5,048 nucleotides of DNA. It comes from an uncultured Caryophanales bacterium. GTDB lineage: Bacteria; Bacillota_I; Bacilli_A; RFN20; CAG-826. The notes below the pieces were generated by a model. That model ran no database searches, was not told the DNA's origin, and saw only the letters and a list, made by a program, of their open reading frames with translations. The translations under genes were made by a program, and so were the position numbers. Shown piece by piece: positions 1 through 5,048 of this stretch. The DNA is taken from assembly GCA_946622925.1 (NCBI GenBank), contig CAMOQM010000076.1, forward strand, positions 1 through 5,048. Reading direction: 5' to 3'. Position 1 is the stretch's first letter, and every line of letters begins with the position of its first letter.

Positions 1-273
1 CCGGCGCAATGGCAATTTGTGGCCCGTAACCGTTTGATTGCGGCTTTGTCGACGTTAGTGGTGGTCTCCGACGCTAGGCGTCAAAGTGGGGCTTTAATCA
101 CGGCCACTTTAGCGTCTAAATATGGCCATGATGTGGGGGCCTTCCCCCATGATGACGATGGGGATAACGGTTGCAATATGATCATCAAAGATGGGGCTTT
201 CCTTATCGAAGACGAGGAAGATGTAGCCACGATTTTAGGTTCGAAAGGGGCGCCCTTTTTTGCCAAAAAATAA
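1..273 (+). CDS. dprA: DNA processing protein DprA (Smf), C-terminal part, 5' truncated by window edge
   Basis: Frame 1 is open from base 1 to the TAA at 271-273 and gives about 90 residues. Seen: an FVARNRLIAALS segment matching the family's FPxRNRIIAxLS motif, then LVVVSDARRQSGALITA matching the VVVEa..kSGsLiTA block, then NGCNMIIKDGA matching G.N.LI..GA. These belong to the Rossmann-like DNA-binding core of DprA. The family binds single-stranded DNA and loads RecA during natural transformation; it is also widely kept in non-competent bacteria. The protein ends soon after EDEEDVATIL, so the C-terminal winged-helix domain found in some homologues is absent. Odd: the usual A-V-P-G after the SGsLiTA block reads A-F-P-H, followed by an Asp-rich loop about two residues shorter than in B. 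subtilis (compared from memory). The GTG at 19 is internal, because homology continues upstream of it. The neighbour topA fits the standard Bacilli order. Confidence 0.93.
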   Translation, partial: PAQWQFVARNRLIAALSTLVVVSDARRQSGALITATLASKYGHDVGAFPHDDDGDNGCNMIIKDGAFLIEDEEDVATILGSKGAPFFAKK

Positions 274-289
274 TCAAATTTTTTATAAA
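260..289 (+). promoter_or_regulatory. Candidate upstream sigma-A promoter for topA
   Basis: A -35-like TTGCCA (260-265, 5/6 to TTGACA) and a -10-like TATAAA (284-289, 5/6 to TATAAT) are separated by 18 bp. Transcription would begin near 296 and give a topA leader of about 72 nt. The -35 box lies inside the last codons of dprA. AT-rich DNA makes -10 matches by chance, so this is weaker than the site at 331-359. The two could act as tandem promoters. Confidence 0.35.
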
Positions 290-305
290 TAATCCTTTAT
301 TTATA
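284..305. repeat. Perfect AT-only inverted repeat between dprA and topA
   Basis: TATAAATAA (284-292) and TTATTTATA (297-305) are exact reverse complements around a 4-nt loop (TCCT). The surrounding stretch 274-310 is almost pure A/T, unlike the balanced coding DNA on both sides. The left arm contains the -10 of the upstream candidate promoter. It could be an operator, a supercoiling-sensitive cruciform-prone site, or a very weak terminator for dprA; the stem has no G-C pairs and no proper U-tract follows. The role is not established. Confidence 0.55.
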
Positions 306-330
306 TATAGGAAAAGGAGCAAATAGGGGT

Positions 331-359
331 TTGACAAGCCTATTTTGGCTCTCTAAACT
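331..359 (+). promoter_or_regulatory. Sigma-A promoter immediately upstream of topA
   Basis: A perfect -35 TTGACA (331-336), an optimal 17-bp spacer (337-353) and a -10-like TAAACT (354-359, 4/6 to TATAAT) are present. The predicted start point is about base 366 (G) to 368 (A). The topA ATG is at 368, so an mRNA from this promoter would have 0-2 nt of leader. It would drive the topA-trmFO-xerC operon. The match is by eye; no transcript data are available. Confidence 0.6.
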
Positions 360-367
360 TCCACCGC

Positions 368-2512
368 ATGAAACTCGTAATCGTTGAATCTCCAAACAAA
401 ACCCAAACCATCGGACGTTACCTCGGACCGGATTTTAAAGTCATGGCTTCCGAAGGCCATATCCGCGATCTTTCCACCCGTGGGAAAGGGGGGCTTGGCA
501 TCGATATCGAAGGCGGTTTCGTTCCTGATTGGGAAATCTCCAAAGGAAAAGAACGGATCATTAGACAACTTTCCGACGCCGCTAAAAAAGCCGAAGTGGT
601 TTATCTAGCGACCGACCCTGACCGCGAAGGGGAAGCCATCTCCTATCATTTAGCCACGGTCTTAGGCTTACCTTTGGATGCCCAAACCCGCCTCCAATTC
701 CGCGAAATCACCCGTCCGGCCGTAACCGAGGCCTTATCCGATCCCAAGAAGATCGACATGAACGTGGTTAACGCCCAGGAAGTCCGCCGGATGGAAGACC
801 GGATCATCGGCTTTAAGGTATCCGGCTTGCTTAGAAGCAAGATGCGCCTTAATTCGGCGGGACGCGTGCAATCCTCTACCCTTAAATTAATCGTCGATCG
901 TAAGAAAGCCATCGACGCTTTCGTGCCCCAGGAATATTGGACCATCGAAGCCGTGATCAAAGTTGGCAACGAGAAATATAAAGTCAATTTGACTAGAGTC
1001 GATGGTCGGCCCTTTAAATGCGGGAGCAAGCAAGAAGCCGATGCCTTGGTAGCTAGGATCGGCAAGACCTTAGCGGTCTCTTCCAAATCCTCTTCGATCA
1101 AATCCATTTCCCCAAAGCCGCCTTTTACCACCTCGACGATGCAGCAGGAAGCCTATTCCAAATTCGGCTTCTCCAATAGCCGGACCCAGTCTACGGCCCA
1201 AAAGTTATACGAAGGCCTTTCCGTTAATGGGGAACACGTCGGTTTGATTACCTATATGCGTACCGACTCGGTCCGCATCTCACCTAATTTCTATAATGGC
1301 CACGCCATCCCTTTCATCACCGAGACCTATGGCAAGGAATATATCGGTCCGTTACGGGGTGGGAAAAACGATAAGAACGTCCAAGACGCCCACGAAGCCA
1401 TCCGTATGACCGGAACCCACCGGACCCCGGAGATAATCGCTAACGCCGGACTTACCACCGATCAAATCAAGTTATATCGACTCATCTATTGCCGGGCCCT
1501 AGCCTCCATGATGGCCCCTAAGAAAGTCGAAAGCACCAACGTCATCTTCTCTTCTTCCGGTTTGGACTTCTCCTTAAGCGGAAGTAAGACCATTTTCCCG
1601 GGCTTCTCGGTTGTCTATGGCGAATTCGAGGAAGACGAATCCAAATCTTTGCCTGATTTTAAACAAGGTGAGAATTTTGAAGTCATCGATATCAAAGCCG
1701 AACAGAAATTCACCAAGCCCGAACCTCTTTATAACGAAGCCACCATCGTTAAGGCCATGGAAGAAAAAGGCATTGGCCGTCCTTCCACCTACGCTTCGAC
1801 CATCAAGACCTTATTGACCCGGAAATACGTTACCTCCACCAAAGGCGTCCTCGAACCCACCCCCAATGGGATTAAGGCCGTTGAGACCCTTGAGGTTTAT
1901 TTCCCCGATATCGTCTCCAGCGGCTATACCGCTTTGATGGAAAACAAACTCGACAAAGTCGAAGAAGGCGAAGAATCCTTCCTCGATGCCATGAATGAGT
2001 TCTATATCCCCTTCATGGAGAATTACGAAAACGCCCAAGGCATCATCCGCAAGGAAGTCAATTACACCGGGGACAAATGCCCCCTATGTGGCCGTCCTTT
2101 GGTCTATAAGGTCAACCGTAAAGGCGAGAAGTTTATCTCGTGCTCTGGTTATCCCCATTGCACCTATATCCCTAGGGAAGAGGCGCCTAAGCCCGAAGTG
2201 GAATATACCGGCGAGAATTGCCCCGACTGCGGTGCCCCTTTGATCTATAAAAAGAGCAAGAAGGGCGAGAAGTTCGTCGGGTGCTCCAATTTCCCCAAAT
2301 GCCGTTATACCGCTTCCTTGGTCAAGGTCAAAACCAAACCCAAAGAAGCTAAGGTCTATACCGAAGCCGACTATGTTAAGCCTTGCCCCGAATGCGGAAG
2401 CGGACACCTAGTCATTAAGCAGGGCAAGAAGGTCCAATTCTATGGCTGCACCAACTATCCGAAGTGCCGCCACGTCGAATGGATCACCCCGAAAAAAGGT
2501 AAGGAAAAATGA
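368..2512 (+). CDS. topA: DNA topoisomerase I (type IA), 714 aa
   Basis: Relaxes negatively supercoiled DNA by cutting and passing single strands through a 5'-phosphotyrosine intermediate. Seen: an N-terminal Toprim domain with MKLVIVESPNKTQTI (catalytic Glu7) and DPDREGEA at residues 83-90 (acidic metal-binding triad); the active-site motif GLITYMRTDS with Tyr296 and Arg298; DAHEAIR at 340-346; KGIGRPSTYAS at 467-477. Three C-terminal C4 zinc ribbons follow: C571/C574/C592/C598, C618/C621/C639/C645 and C673/C676/C694/C700. Length and the three ribbons match the Bacillus-type enzyme (about 690 aa). The start is secure: the N-terminus aligns with the family, an in-frame TGA lies at 332-334, and no other start codon lies between. 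No Shine-Dalgarno precedes the ATG, which with the promoter position suggests leaderless translation. Its stop overlaps the trmFO start by 4 nt. All catalytic residues are intact. Confidence 0.98.
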   Translation: MKLVIVESPNKTQTIGRYLGPDFKVMASEGHIRDLSTRGKGGLGIDIEGGFVPDWEISKGKERIIRQLSDAAKKAEVVYLATDPDREGEAISYHLATVLGLPLDAQTRLQFREITRPAVTEALSDPKKIDMNVVNAQEVRRMEDRIIGFKVSGLLRSKMRLNSAGRVQSSTLKLIVDRKKAIDAFVPQEYWTIEAVIKVGNEKYKVNLTRVDGRPFKCGSKQEADALVARIGKTLAVSSKSSSIKSISPKPPFTTSTMQQEAYSKFGFSNSRTQSTAQKLYEGLSVNGEHVGLITYMRTDSVRISPNFYNGHAIPFITETYGKEYIGPLRGGKNDKNVQDAHEAIRMTGTHRTPEIIANAGLTTDQIKLYRLIYCRALASMMAPKKVESTNVIFSSSGLDFSLSGSKTIFPGFSVVYGEFEEDESKSLPDFKQGENFEVIDIKAEQKFTKPEPLYNEATIVKAMEEKGIGRPSTYASTIKTLLTRKYVTSTKGVLEPTPNGIKAVETLEVYFPDIVSSGYTALMENKLDKVEEGEESFLDAMNEFYIPFMENYENAQGIIRKEVNYTGDKCPLCGRPLVYKVNRKGEKFISCSGYPHCTYIPREEAPKPEVEYTGENCPDCGAPLIYKKSKKGEKFVGCSNFPKCRYTASLVKVKTKPKEAKVYTEADYVKPCPECGSGHLVIKQGKKVQFYGCTNYPKCRHVEWITPKKGKEK

Positions 2513-3810
2513 AAAGCGAAAAGGTCATCGTAATCGGCGGGGGACTCGCCGGCAGCGAGGCCGCTTTTCGTTTGCTTAACCTTGGCTACGAAGTCCATTT
2601 ATATGAACGTCGTCCCCTGGTGGATGACCATGCCCACGAGACCGATTTATTCGGGGAATTAGTCTGCTCCAATTCCCTTAAATCCAACCAATTAGATAAC
2701 GCCTGTGGTTTGCTTAAGCAAGAGATGCGGGAACTCGGCTCGATTACGATGGAAGCGGCCGCGAAAACCGCGGTGCCATCTGGAAATGCCCTAAGCGTGG
2801 ACCGGGAGCTTTTCGCTAAGGAAATCACCGCAAAACTGGCTTCTTTCCCCTCTTTAATCATCCATCGCGAAGAGGTTACTAGTCTTCCCGAAGGACCCGT
2901 TATTTTAGCGACTGGGCCTCTAACTTCCGATGGGTTAATGGAACATCTTTCCTCGCTACTAGGGAAGGGGGCATTGTCTTTCTTCGATGCCTCGGCCCCC
3001 ATCGTCAAAAAGGAGTCCATCGACTTTAGCAAGGCCTACTTTAAATCTCGTTATAGCCAAGAAGATGAAGCCTATATCAATTGCCCTTTTAGCAAAGCCG
3101 AATATATCAATTTCGTGACCGAGTTGTTAAAGGCCGAGAAAGCCCCTTTGCATAGCTTCGATACCCAATATTTCGAAGGCTGTTTGCCGGTGGAAGTGAT
3201 CGCAAGTAGGGGCATGGAAACGTTACGTCATGGCCCGCTTAAGCCTTTTGGACTAGAACAGCCAGATGGCAGTAAACCCTATGCCGTTTTGCAGCTTCGC
3301 CAAGATAATAAACTAGGCGATGCCTATAACCTCGTGGGCTTCCAAACTAACCTTACCTATCCCGAACAGAAACGGGTGTTTTCCATGATTCCGGGTTTAG
3401 AAAACGCTAAGTTCATCCGTTATGGATTGATGCATCGTAATTCTTATTTGGATTCGCCTAGGTTATTAAACGAAAACCTTTCCTTAAAAGCTCGGGAAGA
3501 CGTCTTTGTGGCCGGTCAATTAAGCGGGGTGGAAGGCTATGTCGAAAGTGCGGCCTTTGGGATTTTGGCCGCGATTAACTTGGACCGTTATCTTAAGGGC
3601 CTTGAACCCATTATGCCCCCAGCCCAAACCATCTTAGGGGCGCTTAACCGTTATATCGTTAATCCCGGCTCCACCAAATTCTCCCCGATGAACGCCAACT
3701 GGGCTTTAATCCCCGGCGCCAAAAAAGAAAATCGCGAAATCTTTGTCCAAGATGCCCTTTCTAGCCTAAAATGCTACCGGGACAAAATAAATGGACGCGA
3801 CGATAACTGA
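2509..3810 (+). CDS. trmFO: Methylenetetrahydrofolate-tRNA-(uracil-5-)-methyltransferase TrmFO, 433 aa
   Basis: FAD- and folate-dependent enzyme that makes 5-methyluridine at position 54 in the tRNA T-loop, taking carbon from 5,10-methylenetetrahydrofolate. Seen: an N-terminal dinucleotide-binding motif VIGGGLAGSEAA (residues 8-19) followed by the acidic end of the second strand (YERRP); LVCSNSLKSN with Cys53; YFEGCLPVEV with Cys225, equivalent to the two functional cysteines known in the B. subtilis enzyme (C53, C226); and a C-terminal FAD contact region VAGQLSGVEGYVESAAFG at 334-351. The length is normal for the family (about 435 aa). The ATG overlaps the topA TGA (ATGA), and AAGGA at 2501-2505 or AAAGG at 2495-2499 can serve as the ribosome site, so translation is likely coupled to topA. 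The last 20 nt overlap xerC. Older names are gid and trmFO. No oddities seen. Confidence 0.97.
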   Translation: MKSEKVIVIGGGLAGSEAAFRLLNLGYEVHLYERRPLVDDHAHETDLFGELVCSNSLKSNQLDNACGLLKQEMRELGSITMEAAAKTAVPSGNALSVDRELFAKEITAKLASFPSLIIHREEVTSLPEGPVILATGPLTSDGLMEHLSSLLGKGALSFFDASAPIVKKESIDFSKAYFKSRYSQEDEAYINCPFSKAEYINFVTELLKAEKAPLHSFDTQYFEGCLPVEVIASRGMETLRHGPLKPFGLEQPDGSKPYAVLQLRQDNKLGDAYNLVGFQTNLTYPEQKRVFSMIPGLENAKFIRYGLMHRNSYLDSPRLLNENLSLKAREDVFVAGQLSGVEGYVESAAFGILAAINLDRYLKGLEPIMPPAQTILGALNRYIVNPGSTKFSPMNANWALIPGAKKENREIFVQDALSSLKCYRDKINGRDDN

Positions 3811-4699
3811 ATACCTCAAATACCTCAAGGCCCAGCGCCATTTTTCCTTAGCGACCATTTCTTCCTATGAAAAAGACCTCTGCCTATTTGAGGATTTTTT
3901 GGTTAAGCGTTCCAAATTGCTGCTGCAAGTCCAAAGGAATGACATCCGCGATTTCTTGATGGAAGAGCTAGCTAGAGGCATTTCCAAGCGGACTTTATCC
4001 CGCCGCATGTCGGCGTTACGGGGTTATTATGATTACCTCCATCTTCTTGATATGGTCGATGGAAATCCCTTTAGATCGTTATCTTCCCCCAAGGTAGAAA
4101 TCACTTATCCTAAGGCCCTTTATTTAGAGGAAGTCGAGAATTTACTTAACAAGAATTCCAAACGTGATGATTTCTTGGCTAAGCGCGACCAAGCCATTTT
4201 GGAACTCCTTTATGCTTCGGGGATGCGGGCTTCAGAATTAGTTAGTTTCACTTCGGCCCAGATCGATTACCGTTCCCGGATGGTTTTGGTCTATGGCAAA
4301 GGCAATAAAGAGAGGAATGTGCCCTTTGGGCAAAGCGCCGAAAAGGCCATGAAGGAGTATTCAAGCGAAATCCGCCCGGTACTAGTGAATAAAAACGGGG
4401 AAAAGAACCATCCAAGAACCTTCTTCCTTAATGCCCAGGGCAAGCCTTTAACGGTGCGGGGACTAGAGTACATCTTAAAAGCGGTGGAAGATAAAACCGG
4501 GGTCTATTTGGGTCTTCATCCCCATGAATTCCGGCACACCTTCGCCACGCATCTATTAGAGAACGGGGCCGATCTCCGCCTCATCCAAGAATTATTAGGC
4601 CACGAGACTATCGATACCACCCAGGTTTATACCCACGTCACCACCAAGCATATGAAGGAGCAATACGACTCCTTCTTCCCCAAACGTAAGAAAAAGTAG
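3791..4699 (+). CDS. xerC: Tyrosine recombinase XerC, 302 aa
   Basis: Site-specific recombinase that, with a XerD partner, resolves chromosome dimers at dif near the division septum. Seen: an N-terminal SAM-like core-binding domain (about residues 1-90, with the SLATISSYEKDL stretch) and a C-terminal catalytic domain holding the full set: Arg146 in ASGMRASEL, Lys170 in YGKGNKERNVPF, His245 and Arg248 in HPHEFRHTFATHLL, His271 in ELLGHETIDTTQ, and nucleophile Tyr280 in VYTHVT. Length is typical (about 300 aa). XerC rather than XerD is preferred because it sits right after trmFO, the position of xerC/codV in Bacilli; sequence alone separates the two less well. The start at 3791 gives the expected N-terminus and overlaps trmFO by 20 nt. 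Only a weak GGGA at 3779-3782 precedes it, so translation may depend on coupling. The tail is very basic (KRKKK). hslV, expected next in many Bacilli, is missing. Confidence 0.94.
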   Translation: MDATITEYLKYLKAQRHFSLATISSYEKDLCLFEDFLVKRSKLLLQVQRNDIRDFLMEELARGISKRTLSRRMSALRGYYDYLHLLDMVDGNPFRSLSSPKVEITYPKALYLEEVENLLNKNSKRDDFLAKRDQAILELLYASGMRASELVSFTSAQIDYRSRMVLVYGKGNKERNVPFGQSAEKAMKEYSSEIRPVLVNKNGEKNHPRTFFLNAQGKPLTVRGLEYILKAVEDKTGVYLGLHPHEFRHTFATHLLENGADLRLIQELLGHETIDTTQVYTHVTTKHMKEQYDSFFPKRKKK

Positions 4700-4717
4700 G
4701 GCCAGAGTCGATTTATC

Positions 4718-4746
4718 TTGCCTACATATGCGTGTAAGCGTATTAT
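4718..4746 (+). promoter_or_regulatory. Sigma-A-like promoter for rpsB
   Basis: A -35-like TTGCCT (4718-4723, 4/6) and a -10 TATTAT (4741-4746, 5/6) are spaced by exactly 17 bp. Predicted transcription start is about 4753-4754, giving a leader of about 135 nt before rpsB. It lies just after xerC, where no terminator is visible, so rpsB may also receive read-through from the topA operon. The -10 box lies within the left arm of the 4738-4776 inverted repeat. Confidence 0.55.
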
Positions 4747-4776
4747 TTCATTCGCCCGTGAATTCGGGTAATACGC
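4738..4776. repeat. 8-bp inverted repeat with nested GC stem in the rpsB control region
   Basis: GCGTATTA (4738-4745) and TAATACGC (4769-4776) are perfect reverse complements with 23 bp between them, so the arm centres are 31 bp apart (about three helical turns). Nested inside are CCCG (4755-4758) and CGGG (4765-4768), a 4-bp stem with loop TGAATT. No U-run follows, so it is not an intrinsic terminator. As DNA it could be an operator overlapping the -10; as RNA it forms fully only in read-through transcripts, because the left arm precedes the predicted start point. Confidence 0.55.
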
Positions 4777-4888
4777 ACCCCGCGGATTCGATGCCGTGTT
4801 CCTTGCCGGGCCGAAGTTAGGCTTAAAAAGCGGTGAGGTGGTCAATCGTTGGAAACGGGGGAGGCTAAAACGAATGGAGGTCACATCA
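4754..4888 (+). promoter_or_regulatory. Putative rpsB 5' leader (possible r-protein autoregulatory RNA)
   Basis: About 135 nt with no convincing gene between the predicted start point and the rpsB ATG. Short stems can be drawn: CCCG/CGGG (4755-4768), CGG/CCG (4783-4785 with 4794-4796), CCG/CGG (4811-4813 with 4831-4833) enclosing AAG/CTT (4814-4816 with 4822-4824), and CGTT/AACG (4847-4857). The G-rich segment 4857-4864 and the GGAGG at 4876-4880 could be masked or exposed by folding. Ribosomal S2 is known to regulate its own rpsB-tsf leader in gamma-proteobacteria. I do not recognise this sequence as a named Firmicutes leader family, so a control function is inference from position, length and pairing. 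Confidence 0.4.
4857..4880 (+). promoter_or_regulatory. Tandem Shine-Dalgarno sites of rpsB
   Basis: GGAGG at 4876-4880 is 8 nt before the ATG at 4889 and is the preferred site. A second purine-rich site, GGGGGAGG at 4857-4864, is 9 nt before an ATG at 4874 in the same frame. The second choice would add five residues (MEVTS) to S2. Both sites are near-ideal, so the start is not fully decided by sequence. The ATG at 4874 overlaps the downstream GGAGG. Confidence 0.6.
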
Positions 4889-5048
4889 ATGAGTGACGAA
4901 ATCAAAGAAGCGGTTGCCGAAGAAGAAGAAACCGCCGCTCCGGAAGTAACTCCGGAACCCACCATGGCCCAGGTGCTTCACGATCCCGAAGCCCCCATCC
5001 TCACCATGAAGAAATGTTTGGAAGCCGGAGTCCACTTCGGTCACCAAA
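4889..5048 (+). CDS. rpsB: 30S ribosomal protein S2, N-terminal part with acidic extension, 3' truncated by window edge
   Basis: Small-subunit ribosomal protein S2, needed with S1 for mRNA binding on the 30S subunit. Seen: 53 complete codons ending in ILTMKKCLEAGVHFGHQ (residues 37-53), which matches the canonical S2 start VISMKQLLEAGVHFGHQ of B. subtilis. Ahead of it lies an extension of about 34 residues, rich in Glu, Ala and Pro (four Glu in a row at 11-14), with no signal or membrane character. Start chosen at ATG 4889 because GGAGG lies 8 nt upstream; ATG 4874 is an in-frame alternative. Internal Met26 and Met40 have no good ribosome site, so the extension is probably translated. tsf would normally follow beyond the window. 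The S2 identity is secure; the role of the extension is unknown. Confidence 0.95.
   Translation, partial: MSDEIKEAVAEEEETAAPEVTPEPTMAQVLHDPEAPILTMKKCLEAGVHFGHQ

Noticed and set aside
265..284. AAAAAAT/ATTTTTT pairing as a dprA terminator
   Set aside because: The stem has only A-T pairs, so it would be too weak to stop transcription.
353..387. An alternative upstream start for topA
   Set aside because: Frame 2 has a TGA at 332-334 and no ATG, GTG or TTG before 368; the N-terminus at 368 matches the family.
646..1131. 161-codon minus-strand frame within topA
   Set aside because: It lies entirely opposite a well-conserved topA region and has no recognisable motif; a by-product of topA codon use.
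2510..3810. Possible TGA-as-tryptophan (Mollicutes code 4)
   Set aside because: TGA falls exactly at the family-expected ends of topA and trmFO, and the Trp codons checked in topA and trmFO are TGG.
3791..4699. xerC as a phage or transposon integrase
   Set aside because: Its length, its close match to the Xer motifs and its place in the conserved trmFO-xerC order point to the housekeeping enzyme; no att-like repeats or mobile genes are nearby.
4700..4722. GGC-C-AGA / TCT-T-GCC hairpin after xerC as an operon terminator
   Set aside because: It has an internal mismatch and a 9-nt loop, and TACATATG follows instead of a U-tract.
4627..4965. 112-codon open frame on the minus strand across the xerC end and the rpsB leader
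   Set aside because: It is antisense to clear genes, its product is low-complexity Ser/Thr-rich at the start, and it matches no family I know; it is a shadow of xerC and rpsB.
1..5048. A new defence or mobile system
   Set aside because: All genes are well-known housekeeping families in a conserved order, and no gap is large enough to hide another gene.

Overview
The window looks like a housekeeping stretch of a low-complexity Bacilli-type (Firmicutes/Bacillota) chromosome. All five genes lie on the + strand: the 3' end of dprA, then topA, trmFO, xerC, and the 5' end of rpsB. From memory, the order smf/dprA-topA-trmFO(gid)-xerC(codV)-hslV-hslU-codY-rpsB is the classic Bacillus/Staphylococcus arrangement. 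Here the hslV-hslU-codY block is absent, so xerC is followed directly by the rpsB leader. Base composition is near balanced (estimated by eye, roughly half G+C). TGG encodes Trp, and TGA ends both topA and trmFO, so the standard code fits. The compact layout and the missing block suggest a streamlined, perhaps gut-associated, Bacilli lineage, but the sequence alone does not fix a genus.

Region 1-273 is the C-terminal part of DprA. Region 274-367 is the only strongly AT-rich stretch. It holds a perfect AT-only inverted repeat and two candidate sigma-A promoters. The downstream one (TTGACA-N17-TAAACT) would start transcription within about 2 nt of the topA ATG, so topA may be translated from a leaderless mRNA. 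topA, trmFO and xerC (368-4699) form a tight operon: topA and trmFO overlap by 4 nt (ATGA) and trmFO and xerC by 20 nt. No intrinsic terminator is seen after xerC.

Region 4700-4888 has no gene. It holds a good sigma-A-like promoter (TTGCCT-N17-TATTAT), an 8-bp perfect inverted repeat whose left arm overlaps the -10 box, and a leader of about 135 nt ending in a strong Shine-Dalgarno in front of rpsB. The S2 protein starts with an unusual acidic, Ala/Pro-rich extension of about 34 residues before the canonical N-terminal motif. The window cuts rpsB after 53 codons.

Functionally the genes serve chromosome topology (TopA), chromosome dimer resolution (XerC), uptake and processing of single-stranded DNA (DprA), tRNA T-loop methylation (TrmFO) and translation (S2). 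No mobile element, CRISPR array, defence system or clearly novel multi-gene system is visible. The points worth a second look are the probable leaderless topA start, the rpsB control region and the S2 extension.
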